In this document: one piece after another, positions 1 to 8,768 of the stretch
Layout: the number at the start of each line of letters is the position of its first letter
How positions within the stretch are numbered: the stretch's first letter is position 1
Assembly: GCA_947503525.1 (NCBI GenBank)
Contig: CANNEA010000006.1
Span: 186,001 to 250,000 of the forward strand
Origin: an uncultured Carboxylicivirga sp.
Lineage (GTDB): Bacteria > Bacteroidota > Bacteroidia > Bacteroidales > Marinilabiliaceae
Length of the DNA stretch: 64,000 nt
Direction: 5' to 3'
Notes under the pieces: generated by a model
Seen by the model: the letters and a program-made list of their open reading frames with translations, nothing else
Databases searched by the model: none
Told to the model about the DNA's origin: nothing
Translations under genes and position numbers: made by a program

Positions 1-80
1 ATTCCCATTCCTATTCCCCGCTTGCAACCTGTAACCAAGGCAGTTTTGCCTTCGAGGCTAAATGTATTTAAAATGCTCAT
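1..80 (-). CDS. SDR-family oxidoreductase, N-terminal fragment (KduD / gluconate 5-dehydrogenase-like)
   Basis: The reverse complement of bases 80 to 1 gives an ATG followed by 26 uninterrupted codons that run off the window edge. The peptide begins MSILNTFSLEGKTALVTG and continues with CKRGIG, so it shows the first beta strand and the TGxxxGxG dinucleotide-binding glycine motif of classical short-chain dehydrogenases. The leader 'FSLEGKxALVTGC' resembles KduD (2-dehydro-3-deoxy-gluconate 5-dehydrogenase) and gluconate 5-dehydrogenase proteins. That substrate assignment is an inference, because the catalytic YxxxK region lies outside the window. It is 72 bp downstream of the zinc-type dehydrogenase on the same strand, so it probably belongs to the same sugar-oxidation operon. 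Confidence 0.8.
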   Translation of the reverse strand, partial: MSILNTFSLEGKTALVTGCKRGIGMG

Positions 81-152
81 AGTTTTCTTTTTTTTGTGCA
101 TTGAGCACAATGCAAAGTATTTTTAATGCTTCTATAGTACCAATGGCCAAAG

Positions 153-1166
153 TTACTGACAATCTACCAAATATTTCATGCCATTTGGATTGGTATCAAT
201 CTGTTCAAATAGTTGCTGGATATTATCCAGAGGCTCAACAGCGGTGATTAATGATTCGAAAGGAAGTTCATTTTTGGTAATCAGATTTATTGATTCCTCG
301 TAATCTTCAGCTTCATAAACTCGTGCACCAATTAATTCCAATTCTTTCCAGAAGAACTTAAATAAGTCTACAGGTTTCTTTTCACCATGGATGGCTACCA
401 TCACAATTCGGCCACGTATACCAGCAACCTCTGTCATTACATCCAAGGAAGGTTGAACACCAGCTACTTCAAATACCACATCAGCCAATCCGCCATTGGT
501 TTTTTCTTCTACGTATTGGACTAGATCTGTTTTAACAGGATTAACTACTTCAAAACCCATTTCTTCGGCCATCTTAATGCGAATGTCATTTACTTCTGAG
601 ATAATCACATTAGCGCCTTTGTTTTTAGCCACCATGGCTACCAATAAACCAATAGGACCGCCACCAAGTACAACTGCCGTTTCGCCTTTTACCAATCTAC
701 CACGACGTACATCATGACAAGCTACTGAAAGTGGCTCAATCAAGGCAGCCAATTTTAAGTCGGTGGCTGTATTTAATTTGTGCAATGTAAAGGCCGGTAC
801 ATTCCAATATTGTTGCATGGCACCCGGACTATCAATGCCAATGAACTTAAGTTTCTTGGCAATGTGCGAATGTCCTTTGTCTGATGCTGCTTCAGCCCTG
901 TTGTCCAGCGGACGAACCGTTACTTTTTCACCAATTTCATAGCCACTTACGCCTTCGCCAATGGCATCAACCACACCCGACATCTCATGACCAATAATTT
1001 GCGGAATGCTTACGCGTTGATCCATCATGCCATGATAGATGTGAACGTCAGTCCCACATACGCCACAATAGGCTACTTTAATTCTTACTTCACCTTTGGC
1101 AGGAGCTTCCATTTCTTTGTCAACTACCGAGAAGCTTTTATTTCCTTCGTATAATGTTGCTTTCAT
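153..1166 (-). CDS. Zinc-type medium-chain alcohol/sugar dehydrogenase lacking the structural-zinc lobe cysteines
   Basis: This 337-residue protein is a medium-chain dehydrogenase of the sorbitol/threonine dehydrogenase type, predicted to oxidise a secondary alcohol of a sugar or sugar acid with NAD(P)+. The catalytic zinc ligands are visible: C37 in CGTD, the H60-E61 pair in GHE, and E144 in EPLS. The Rossmann motif GGGPIG lies at about 168-173. Most relatives carry four cysteines at about residues 90-110 that bind a structural zinc. Here that lobe (residues 85-112) has no cysteine at all. It is preceded on the same strand by the Gfo/Idh/MocA gene after a 418-bp repeat-rich gap, so it may be co-transcribed or have its own promoter. 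The substrate cannot be told from sequence. Confidence 0.88.
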   Translation of the reverse strand: MKATLYEGNKSFSVVDKEMEAPAKGEVRIKVAYCGVCGTDVHIYHGMMDQRVSIPQIIGHEMSGVVDAIGEGVSGYEIGEKVTVRPLDNRAEAASDKGHSHIAKKLKFIGIDSPGAMQQYWNVPAFTLHKLNTATDLKLAALIEPLSVACHDVRRGRLVKGETAVVLGGGPIGLLVAMVAKNKGANVIISEVNDIRIKMAEEMGFEVVNPVKTDLVQYVEEKTNGGLADVVFEVAGVQPSLDVMTEVAGIRGRIVMVAIHGEKKPVDLFKFFWKELELIGARVYEAEDYEESINLITKNELPFESLITAVEPLDNIQQLFEQIDTNPNGMKYLVDCQ

Positions 1167-1287
1167 TGTTTGTATTTTTATAAACTTTGGTTCTGATTAT
1201 CCCTTTGTATTTTTTATATTTTAAACTCAATGTGGAAAATCTGGGCAAATGTTTCAGTAATCCATATGTCCTCAAGCCGGACGGGCT

Positions 1288-1451
1288 TTTACTTTCTACC
1301 TGCAGTCGCAGAAAGTAAACAAAGAGGACCGTCGCTGTATTTAAATAGCTAAAAATTTAATTTACAAACTAAACCAAAAGAACTCGCTCCACTCAAACAG
1401 CTTTTGCTTTTAACGTTTGTAAATCAAATTTCATTAACGCTTTTAAATACA
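1288..1451. repeat. Intergenic composite hairpin element (possible MITE-like interspersed repeat)
   Basis: This element fills most of the 418-bp gap 1167-1584, in which I see no gene. A perfect 10-bp inverted repeat, TTTACTTTCT / AGAAAGTAAA (1288-1297 and 1310-1319), is followed by a larger imperfect one with outer arms TGTATTTAAA (1336-1345) and TTTAAATACA (1442-1451). Matching inner blocks are ATTTACAAAC / GTTTGTAAAT and CAAAAG / CTTTTG, so about 45 nt per side could fold into one long stem. A further stretch at about 1530-1570 contains the phrase TTCGTGAAATTCGTGGT, which I recall as recurrent in intergenic DNA of this phylum. Its repeated nature is inferred from that recollection. Confidence 0.5.
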
Positions 1452-1584
1452 AGGCGATTATGAAAACTACAACAAAACCCACTCTATTTCATTTTGAGAC
1501 AGTCACTTTTTTTGCCCACTATTTTTCATAATTAATAAATAGATTCGTGTCAATTCGTGAAATTCGTGGTAAATGAATCGAATA

Positions 1585-2658
1585 TTAAATTGAATCGTAT
1601 TCTGGCTTAACGCCACCGGCATCACTTGAGGCATAAGCGGCTTCAACCACCAACATGGTTTTCATCACATCATCAATAGAGGTGTCCAACACATCTGACT
1701 CGCCATTGGCATAACAGATTAATGAGGACATAGTGCCAATAAAGGCATCAGGGAACCAGGATCCTTCCAAGGTTTTACTTTCCCATTTGGGCTCTTTGCC
1801 TTCTTCAAGTATACAATATTCAAAAGCATCAGGTACGCCGTCAGGGTAATTCATTAATAATCCCATTTTAGCGTAGATAGCGCCTTTGGTACCTTCCCAC
1901 TTTACGTAGCTTTCCTGATGATTTCTTCCAAAAATATGATCATGATTGGTGCTTACCAAGGCCCGAAGCGAATCGCCATAGTCCATGATAACATTAGTAC
2001 GTGTTGACGACATTTCTTTGGCTGGATGACGCAAGGTTTTGGCCATAATGGTTTCCGGATTGCCAAGGAAAGAACGGACCAAATCAATATGATGAATACT
2101 GTGTTGCTGGATTTCCAAACGAGGATGATACATTACGTTAGGAAAAAGTTCCCAGGGCATATGTACACTTACCTTAACTTCCATATCGTAGAGTTCCCCA
2201 ATAGCACCTTTATTAATTAAATCGCGTGCTGCCATAATGTATGGTGCAAAGCGTAACTGGCAATTAACGGCTGCAATTAGCTTTTTTCGCTTACATACCT
2301 CAACTATTTCTTTGGTTTGTTCAAAGTAATCACCCAGTGGTTTTTGAATTAAAACCGGTGCTCCATCAGGCAGTTTCTCCAAGGTAGCCACAAATTGATT
2401 GGGCATAAGCGTTAAATCAAATACAGCATTCTCGGGTGCTTGTGCAATAGCATCATCGATATCGTCAAATACACGAGGAATATCAAATTTTTCAGCTATT
2501 TTTTCAGCACGTGCCTTGGTGCGGTTTGTGATGCCATATACCTCAAAACCGGCTTTGCGGTAGGCCGGCATATGGGCATCGTTTACAATACCTCCGGCTC
2601 CAATAATTATAATTGGTCGTTTTGTTTTTGGTAGGGTATATTGATAATTTATATCCAT
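1585..2658 (-). CDS. Gfo/Idh/MocA-family oxidoreductase
   Basis: This 357-residue protein is an NAD(P)-dependent oxidoreductase of the glucose-fructose/inositol dehydrogenase family. The N-terminal Rossmann motif is GAGGIVNDAH (about 21-30). The family's EKPxG motif appears as QKPLG (about 125-129) and contributes the conserved lysine near the nicotinamide. The C-terminal half is the alpha/beta substrate-binding domain, with a conserved-looking HSIHHIDLVR segment. It has no signal peptide, so it acts in the cytoplasm. It starts 10 bp after the preceding gene in a tightly packed minus-strand operon with a RhaT-like transporter and CoA-transferases, which suggests oxidation or epimerisation of an imported sugar or polyol. 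The exact substrate is unknown. Confidence 0.88.
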   Translation of the reverse strand: MDINYQYTLPKTKRPIIIIGAGGIVNDAHMPAYRKAGFEVYGITNRTKARAEKIAEKFDIPRVFDDIDDAIAQAPENAVFDLTLMPNQFVATLEKLPDGAPVLIQKPLGDYFEQTKEIVEVCKRKKLIAAVNCQLRFAPYIMAARDLINKGAIGELYDMEVKVSVHMPWELFPNVMYHPRLEIQQHSIHHIDLVRSFLGNPETIMAKTLRHPAKEMSSTRTNVIMDYGDSLRALVSTNHDHIFGRNHQESYVKWEGTKGAIYAKMGLLMNYPDGVPDAFEYCILEEGKEPKWESKTLEGSWFPDAFIGTMSSLICYANGESDVLDTSIDDVMKTMLVVEAAYASSDAGGVKPEYDSI

Positions 2659-2668
2659 TATTGTTGAT

Positions 2669-3892
2669 TTATAGGTTTTCTACTTTTGTTTGTGCTTCGT
2701 TTAATATGTCTTCAATACTATCGTTGGAATTTATTACGCGTAATACAAGAGCATCAATAATATCGGCTACCTGCGACCAATTGCTCATGCGGGGCAATGA
2801 GTGGGTATCCTTATGTAATTCTTCCAGTTTGTGATAATAAGGAATTATTTGATTGACTTCGTCGTCGTGCCATGTTGACTTTCTGCAGCCAATCCCACCT
2901 TCGAGGGTAAGGAGTTTGTCATTTTCCTGACTAGCAGCAAAGCGTATAAAATCATAAGCCAGCTGTTGATTTTGGCTTCCGGAACCAATCACATACATCC
3001 AGTAGGCATTTAAAGAAACACCATGACCATTAGGTCCTGCCGGTACATTGGCAATGTCAACCTTGCCTTTAACTTTTGAATCGGCATTGACCTCGCAATT
3101 CGATGCAAAGCCAAACCAGTTCACCATCATGGCCAATTCGCCATTAGCAAACGCCAGGCCTGCCTTTACCGAGTCGAACTCATGTGACTTTGGGTGCAGA
3201 ATATTTTCGTTTTGAAGTGCCTGACGATAAAAGGTCATGCCTTCCAGAGCTGTATTGGAGTTAAGGATAACCCTATTCTCCTTATCCATCAATTCGCCAC
3301 CTCGCGTCCACAGTTGCAGACAAAAGTCAAATACCGTATTGTGTCCATCCGGATAAGCCGCAAAGCTTGTACCGTAAAGGTTTTCATCTGGGCGATTAAA
3401 AAACTCTGCCACCTGAAGCAGATCATCCCATGTTTCAGGAAGTTTTAATTCCTTTCCATATTTGTCCTTAAAAGCTTCCTTTTCTTTATTGGATTCAATA
3501 AGGTCTTTACGATAGACCATGCACTCCGGACCATTATGAAAGGGTAGTCCGACAAAACGATCATCGAATTGCTGCATCCCCAATAGAGAACTAGACCAGC
3601 CATTGGGAAACAATTCTGGGGCGTCCTTCTCAATGAGAGGCTTCAGATTTGTTATCGCACCGGAACTATTGGCTTCAGTTATCCAATCGGTATTCATCAA
3701 GGCCACGTCCCAATTGCCATTTTTTAATCCATCCTCTTTTAATATGCTATCATATAAAGGATGAAGATCCATGGCAATGGCTTCCAGCTCAAGTTCACAA
3801 TTGTATTGTTGGCAGAATTTAGTCCATATTTTTTCAATGGCTGTTTCAAAAGGACCAAACTTCCTTACTGCTATCCTAAATTTCTTCGCCAT
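2669..3892 (-). CDS. Solute-binding-protein-like (family 1) protein without signal peptide
   Basis: This 407-residue protein has the fold signature of sugar-type periplasmic binding proteins. It has an N-terminal alpha/beta lobe starting directly at residue 4 (KFRIAVRKFGPFE), a GLPFHNGPECMVYRKDL hinge-like region at about 123, a WTRGGELMD segment near 200, and a C-terminal YDFIRFAASQ region typical of family 1 binding proteins. Known relatives are exported, but this one lacks any hydrophobic leader or lipobox. The start is fixed by the neighbouring CoA-transferase, whose stop lies 5 bp upstream, and no leader is encoded upstream in frame. No ABC permease or ATPase is present. A cytosolic ligand-binding or enzymatic role in this operon is an inference. 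Confidence 0.82.
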   Translation of the reverse strand: MAKKFRIAVRKFGPFETAIEKIWTKFCQQYNCELELEAIAMDLHPLYDSILKEDGLKNGNWDVALMNTDWITEANSSGAITNLKPLIEKDAPELFPNGWSSSLLGMQQFDDRFVGLPFHNGPECMVYRKDLIESNKEKEAFKDKYGKELKLPETWDDLLQVAEFFNRPDENLYGTSFAAYPDGHNTVFDFCLQLWTRGGELMDKENRVILNSNTALEGMTFYRQALQNENILHPKSHEFDSVKAGLAFANGELAMMVNWFGFASNCEVNADSKVKGKVDIANVPAGPNGHGVSLNAYWMYVIGSGSQNQQLAYDFIRFAASQENDKLLTLEGGIGCRKSTWHDDEVNQIIPYYHKLEELHKDTHSLPRMSNWSQVADIIDALVLRVINSNDSIEDILNEAQTKVENL

Positions 3893-3897
3893 TACAC

Positions 3898-5040
3898 CTA
3901 TTTTATCAGTTCGTTGAAAATGGAGCTGGTGTGTTCACCAATATTAGGTGATCCAATGGATGAAGTCAAGCGTTGGCCATCAATTTTAATGGGGCATCGG
4001 GTGGTTTCATATTCAAATCCATCACCCATCTTAACCTTTTGAATCATCTCCAAAGCTTTAAATCCATCATGATCAAACAGACGCTCCCAGTTCATTACAT
4101 CGGCACACCAAATATCGGCGGGCTCAAGAATTGAAAGCCATTTTTCAGTTGTACCGGTTTTCAAATGATCCGCTAATATCTGCTTTATCTCATCACGCTG
4201 TGTAAACCATGAGTCCGGCTCGGGATATGCCTTTAGGACTTCGCAAGCTAATAAATCACCTAATACAGGAATGGCGCCCATGGCTAAAGCAAAGTGTCCA
4301 TTTTCTGTTTCGTAAACACCATATGGTGCGCCAAGGTAGGCATGCGCATTATTACTTTCTGTACGTTGTATTGCTTCACCACCATCATGATAATAGGTAG
4401 TAATGGTCTCAAACTGAAAATCCAATATGGATTCCAGCATACTGATTGATACTTTGGAGCCTTCTCCCGTTTTTGATCGTTTGATCAATGATGCCAATAT
4501 CCCTTGTGCCAAATGCGATCCGGCTAAGATATCGACTATGGCTATCCCCATTGGAACCGGTCCTTTATTGGCATTTCCGCTTAACCAGGTTAAGCCAGAT
4601 AATGATTGTAGTAATAAGTCCTGACCCGGTTTTTCAGCCCATGGACCTTCAGAACCATAACCAGAAATGTCACCATAAACAATGGATGGGTTAATGGCTT
4701 TGATTGTTTCGTAATCCAAACCTAAGCGTTCGATCACGCCCGGACGGAAGTTGTGAACCAGTACATCGGCTTTGGCGATTAGTTTTAATACTTTGGCTTT
4801 ATCATCTTCTTGCTTAAGATCAGCCTGAAAGCTTTCCTTATTACGGTTGATGGCTCTGAATACAGATGATTCGCCATTGAGCATCACATTTGATACGTAT
4901 AACTGACGACAGATATCTCCTGTAACTGGTCGTTCAACTTTAATAACCCTGGCGCCTAAATCAGCCAGTCGAAGGGTTGCTGAAGGAGCCGAAAGAAATT
5001 GGCTCAGGTCAACAACTAGTATATCCTTAAGTGGTAGCAT
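3898..5040 (-). CDS. CaiB/BaiF family (class III) CoA-transferase, copy 1
   Basis: This 380-residue protein is a class III CoA-transferase, which moves CoA between carboxylic acids through an enzyme-bound aspartyl-CoA intermediate. The N-terminal motif [17 protein letters not shown] (about 22-38) binds CoA. It is followed by NRNKES, HNFRPGV and ISGYG. The expected catalytic aspartate is D170 in the IVDILAGSH segment, aligning with D169 of formyl-CoA transferase. The length fits the family (about 380-430). It is paralogous to the gene 12 bp upstream and sits between binding-protein homologues. The pair may form a heterodimer or act on two different acids. The acyl substrate is unknown, and the context suggests an acid derived from a deoxy sugar. 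Confidence 0.9.
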   Translation of the reverse strand: MLPLKDILVVDLSQFLSAPSATLRLADLGARVIKVERPVTGDICRQLYVSNVMLNGESSVFRAINRNKESFQADLKQEDDKAKVLKLIAKADVLVHNFRPGVIERLGLDYETIKAINPSIVYGDISGYGSEGPWAEKPGQDLLLQSLSGLTWLSGNANKGPVPMGIAIVDILAGSHLAQGILASLIKRSKTGEGSKVSISMLESILDFQFETITTYYHDGGEAIQRTESNNAHAYLGAPYGVYETENGHFALAMGAIPVLGDLLACEVLKAYPEPDSWFTQRDEIKQILADHLKTGTTEKWLSILEPADIWCADVMNWERLFDHDGFKALEMIQKVKMGDGFEYETTRCPIKIDGQRLTSSIGSPNIGEHTSSIFNELIK

Positions 5041-5051
5041 ATTGATTTGTT

Positions 5052-6200
5052 TTAAGCGTTGAGGTTAAATTCTTTAGTAATGGCTTCGGTATCTTGACCA
5101 ACACGAGGCGCAGGTTTTGAGGCAAACAATCTTTCGTCATTCAAACGGATAGGACAACGTGTGGTGTGAATTTCTTCACCAGTATCCAGTTGAAGTTTCT
5201 GATCCATTTGTAAGGTTAAATAGCCATCGTGTTCCAACAGTTTCTTATAGTCAAATACATCGGAGCACCATATATCCTCAGGTTCAAGCAGGCTCAACCA
5301 TTCTTTGGTGGTTTTCAGTGCTAACTGACCTCGAAGGATATCCATTATTTCATCACGCTTTGTAAACCAAGATTCACTATCGGTATAAGCTTCCAGCTCT
5401 TTATTACCTGTTAGTTTGGCAATGCGAAGCAAGGATCCCATGGCCAATGAAATGTAGCCATCTTTGGTAGGATAAACACCATATGGAGCGCTAAGGTAGG
5501 CGTGAGCGGTCCCTTCTTTGGCCCTTTTGGGTAATTTGTTGCCATCATTTAAGTAAGTAGTAATAACTTCAAACTGAAAGTCCAGCATGGATTCCAATAG
5601 ACTCACCTCAACCAAGGCGCCCTTATTGCTTTTGCTTCGGCGCAATAATGCCGCCAATATGCCATGCACCAAGTGGCTACCTGTTACAATGTCGGCTACT
5701 GCCAGTCCAAATGGAGTTGGTCCATCGCCTTCGTCACCGCTAAGATTAGCCAAGCCAGACATGCATTGAACCAATAAGTCCTGACCCGGTTTGGCTGCCC
5801 ATGGCCCTTCGGTTCCATAGCCGGTAACACTTGCATAAACAATTTGATCATTAATGGTTTTAACCGTATCATGATCCAGACCAATTTTTTCCATAACACC
5901 CGGACGGAAGTTATGGGTCATAACATCAGCCTTGGCAATCAACGCTTTTACCGCTGCCAGATCATCCGCATCCTTAAGGTTGGCGGCGTACGATTCTTTA
6001 TTGCGATTCACCGTGTGAAATACCAAACTACTGCCATCTACCTTTAGATTTTTAATGGCAATTTGTCGTCCACCTTCACCATGAATCGGACGTTCTATTT
6101 TAATCACTCTGGCTCCTAAATCGGCAAGCCGTAATCCGGCTGATGGCCCTGCCATAAACTGACAGAACTCAAGTACCAATATCCCCTCTAGTGGCTTCAT
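5052..6200 (-). CDS. CaiB/BaiF family (class III) CoA-transferase, copy 2
   Basis: This 382-residue paralogue of the downstream CoA-transferase shares the same block order: [15 protein letters not shown] (about 24-38), [25 protein letters not shown] and [10 protein letters not shown]. Its catalytic aspartate is predicted at D170 in [10 protein letters not shown]. The two copies are clearly homologous along their whole length, so a local duplication is likely. Family members transfer CoA between short-chain acids such as formate/oxalate, carnitine/crotonobetaine or mesaconate/citramalate. Which pair is used here cannot be read from the sequence. It lies 4 bp from the upstream gene, consistent with translational coupling. 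Confidence 0.9.
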   Translation of the reverse strand: MKPLEGILVLEFCQFMAGPSAGLRLADLGARVIKIERPIHGEGGRQIAIKNLKVDGSSLVFHTVNRNKESYAANLKDADDLAAVKALIAKADVMTHNFRPGVMEKIGLDHDTVKTINDQIVYASVTGYGTEGPWAAKPGQDLLVQCMSGLANLSGDEGDGPTPFGLAVADIVTGSHLVHGILAALLRRSKSNKGALVEVSLLESMLDFQFEVITTYLNDGNKLPKRAKEGTAHAYLSAPYGVYPTKDGYISLAMGSLLRIAKLTGNKELEAYTDSESWFTKRDEIMDILRGQLALKTTKEWLSLLEPEDIWCSDVFDYKKLLEHDGYLTLQMDQKLQLDTGEEIHTTRCPIRLNDERLFASKPAPRVGQDTEAITKEFNLNA

Positions 6201-6204
6201 ATGA

Positions 6205-7359
6205 TTATTTTTCTAAAAGTGACTTTTTATATAGTTCATTTAATTCACCAAGTAAGGCTTTGGCGTCTCCACCGTTCATCATGTATTCGCGAATTGGAGC
6301 ACCCGCCCTGTCCTGGAAATACATATGTCCGTGATAGCGTGGGCGCAGGAATGAACGATCTAAGGCTGGTAATGTGTCAGCAAAGAAATCTAAACATTGT
6401 GAGTTAACTCTGTGATCGGTCCATGCTTTTCTGTGTCCAGGTTGCCCGCCATTATCAAAGAATAGCCCTTTTTGAGTATCCAGGGCACCTACATATTCAG
6501 CATATTTAGCAGCAATATCCATGTGCTTGCATTGCGATGAAATGGCTAACCCCGTTCCACCAAGTGTTGAGATTAGTTTCTGCCCATCAATAGCCACCAT
6601 GTCATGGAATTTCAGCATACGACGCGCATAGCCTTCACGCGAATAATTGGTATAACCGTAGGCAAATGGGGTATATAAGTAATCATCACCCAAGGTCATG
6701 GCTTCGTATACTTTAATCGGATTCCACTCGTAGCTTTCTTTACGAATGTTTTTGCCTAATTCGCGTAACATCTCCAAGGCTGCAATTCCTGTCTTCTCCG
6801 ATACTACAAAGTCAGGAGTTGTACATACATCTTCACCCAATGTAGAACACACCATGTAGAAACTCATTAAAGTATCCTGGGGAATACCCGGGATGGCTAC
6901 CTTACCGGTTTTTGATAAGTCAATCAAATCCTGAAAGGTGGTTGGTAAGCTTAAGTTTTCTTTCTCCAATAAGTCAGGACGACTAGCTGCAACAGGTGTT
7001 GCTGCATCAATGGCCAAAGCCCATTGGTGATCATTAAATGAGTAGCTCTCATGCGATTTACCCACTGAGTTTTCAGCAAGATCCTGCATTAAAGCTTTAT
7101 CCAGAATAGTATCCAAGGGCATTATTACCTTAGTACGTGCCGCAAACCCAGCCCATGGGTGGTCAATAATCAAGAAATCGTAGCGTTGGGCCAGTTGGTC
7201 AATTGGCTCATCAGCAAAGGCTTGTAATGATCGTTTTTCCCATGTGATCTGAACGCCTGGGTTAAGTTCTTCAAAACGTTGAGCCAAGGCTACAATTGAT
7301 GTAAATCCACGACTGTGGTTCCAGGTGATGCCCTTAAGTTGTATGTTTTGATTATCCAT
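6205..7359 (-). CDS. Second solute-binding-protein-like protein without signal peptide
   Basis: This 384-residue protein has a recognisable family 1 solute-binding-protein layout. The first strand/helix begins at residue 9 ([12 protein letters not shown]) and is followed by [16 protein letters not shown] at about 27-42, the hinge region [11 protein letters not shown] at about 60, and the C-terminal [16 protein letters not shown] block. As in the other binding-protein homologue of this operon, the N-terminus is polar (MDNQNIQ) and there is no signal peptide or lipobox. The two proteins are only distantly alike, so this is not a simple recent duplication. With no ABC transporter genes nearby, a cytoplasmic role, for example holding a pathway intermediate for the adjacent CoA-transferases, is a hypothesis only. 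Confidence 0.8.
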   Translation of the reverse strand: MDNQNIQLKGITWNHSRGFTSIVALAQRFEELNPGVQITWEKRSLQAFADEPIDQLAQRYDFLIIDHPWAGFAARTKVIMPLDTILDKALMQDLAENSVGKSHESYSFNDHQWALAIDAATPVAASRPDLLEKENLSLPTTFQDLIDLSKTGKVAIPGIPQDTLMSFYMVCSTLGEDVCTTPDFVVSEKTGIAALEMLRELGKNIRKESYEWNPIKVYEAMTLGDDYLYTPFAYGYTNYSREGYARRMLKFHDMVAIDGQKLISTLGGTGLAISSQCKHMDIAAKYAEYVGALDTQKGLFFDNGGQPGHRKAWTDHRVNSQCLDFFADTLPALDRSFLRPRYHGHMYFQDRAGAPIREYMMNGGDAKALLGELNELYKKSLLEK

Positions 7360-7442
7360 ATGATGTATTTTTATTTTCTTATATGCAATCTATTGAGGTT
7401 TGGTAGGTCCTCCTTTTAACTTTATACTTTACTGATTTAGTC

Positions 7443-8516
7443 CTAATGTCCAATGGCTTCCGCTCCCAAACTACTTCCATAAGTCATGGTTACAAAAGAT
7501 ATGATGAGTACGGCCAAGGCTAAAAGCAAAGTGCGATAAGTTCGTTTGCTTACTTGCGACCATTCTTTCATCAGAATACCTATTAAGTAGCTGAAGAAGA
7601 TCAGCATTGACATGTGAATGACCCAGCTGGCAAATTTGAATGCGCCCATTCGCACGTGGGCAATGTTATAAAAGAAAAACTGGCCATACCAAAGCGCTCC
7701 ACTTAGTATAGACATTACAAAGTTTAAAGTAATAAGCTTTATTCCCATTCCTTTAACATCCACTATTTCTTTTAAGGTTTTTTGTTTTATGCCAATGGTA
7801 ACAAACCAAAACAGGTTGGTAATAAATGCGCCTATTGTTGAAAGCATTAAGTTGGCATTGCCTTGAAAATCGCCTGCCCCATGTTTTTCTGCAATTTCAG
7901 CTATTGGAGCACCAACTTCAAGCGATATCCCAAATACAGCTGACAATACGCCGGCAATAATGGTTAAGGTAAAGCCTTTTTTCATATTAAACGAAGGACG
8001 TTCACCACCTTGGTCACCAAGGGCTTTAAGATCCTTTTCTTTGCGATAGCCTGAAACGCCACAAAGGCTTATTCCTATTAAAGAGAGAAACATGCCAAAG
8101 AAAATGACACCGCCACCAGGTTCATTAAATTTCTGTATCAATTCGCCATGCATAATTAAAGGCACTATGGTTCCTAATATGGCTGAAATGCCAATTGAAA
8201 TGGTATAGGTTAAGGAATAACCAATGTGCTTGATGGCATATCCAAAACTCATTCCTCCAAATCCATAAATCGCACCCAGAAGTAAAGCATTAATAATTAC
8301 TGTACCTGGAGATTCAGCAAAAACGGTCCATATATTAGGTACGGTGATGTATCCGATTACTAATGGGAAGATTAACCATGCAAAGGTAGCTTGTACTAGC
8401 CAGTATGAGTTCCACGACCATTGTTTTACTTTCTGAAAAGGAACATAACATGTAGAAGCTGAAATACCACCAATGGCATGATACAGCGTTCCGACAATTG
8501 GATTTGATTGAGGCAT
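7443..8516 (-). CDS. RhaT-family sugar:proton symporter
   Basis: This 357-residue, very hydrophobic protein has about ten predicted transmembrane helices. It resembles the L-rhamnose/proton symporter family: the N-terminal GTLYHAIGGISASTCYVPF, KVKQWSWNSYWL and FGAIYGFGGMSFGYAIKHIG segments correspond to conserved RhaT blocks, and E. coli RhaT is similar in length (344). It should sit in the inner membrane and import a sugar, probably a 6-deoxyhexose or related monosaccharide, with H+ or Na+. It is the first gene of the minus-strand catabolic operon and the only clear transporter in it, so it probably defines the substrate entry step. The upstream 250 bp carry two palindromes that could be operators. 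Confidence 0.85.
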   Translation of the reverse strand: MPQSNPIVGTLYHAIGGISASTCYVPFQKVKQWSWNSYWLVQATFAWLIFPLVIGYITVPNIWTVFAESPGTVIINALLLGAIYGFGGMSFGYAIKHIGYSLTYTISIGISAILGTIVPLIMHGELIQKFNEPGGGVIFFGMFLSLIGISLCGVSGYRKEKDLKALGDQGGERPSFNMKKGFTLTIIAGVLSAVFGISLEVGAPIAEIAEKHGAGDFQGNANLMLSTIGAFITNLFWFVTIGIKQKTLKEIVDVKGMGIKLITLNFVMSILSGALWYGQFFFYNIAHVRMGAFKFASWVIHMSMLIFFSYLIGILMKEWSQVSKRTYRTLLLALAVLIISFVTMTYGSSLGAEAIGH

Positions 8517-8595
8517 AATTTAAATATGAATATATAGTTCAAATATGAAATACAAATTAATTGAATTAATTTCTATTAAGCAAGAGGGTAGATTA

Positions 8596-8610
8596 GGTAA
8601 TGCAATTACC
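8596..8610. promoter_or_regulatory. Perfect palindrome upstream of the sugar operon (candidate operator)
   Basis: GGTAAT-GCA-ATTACC is a perfect 6+3+6 palindrome about 80 bp upstream of the RhaT-like start. Its size and GGT...ACC ends resemble half-sites bound by GntR- or LacI-type dimers. No regulator gene is present in the window, so the factor is unknown. Confidence 0.4.
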
Positions 8611-8672
8611 CCCCTTTCTTTGTATTTAAACACGACTGTCTAATCCCTTTTAAGAGATAGGTTTTATTAATT

Positions 8673-8692
8673 TTCCACTTTTAGAAGTGGAA
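8673..8692. promoter_or_regulatory. Second palindrome upstream of the sugar operon
   Basis: Arms TTCCACTT and AAGTGGAA flank a TTAG loop, giving a perfect 8-bp inverted repeat about 160 bp upstream of the operon and between it and the aroA terminator. It lacks a T-run on either side, so it is more likely a binding site or mRNA hairpin than a terminator. Function is unproven. Confidence 0.3.
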
Positions 8693-8728
8693 TTGGTAGG
8701 TATCCGTTGTAGAATTTGGGTAGATACT

Positions 8729-8760
8729 AAAAAAAAAGGATGTCCTATTTGACATCCTTT
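8729..8760 (-). terminator. Rho-independent terminator of the aroB-aroA operon
   Basis: A perfect 10-bp stem (AAAGGATGTC / GACATCCTTT, 6-nt loop) is followed in the minus direction by a run of eight or more T, just 9 bp beyond the aroA stop codon. Confidence 0.88.
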
Positions 8761-8768
8761 TCCTTATT

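Noticed and set aside
2669-3892. Complete ABC sugar importer in the first operon
   Set aside because: Binding-protein homologues are present, but no permease or ATPase gene exists in the window and both binding proteins lack export signals.
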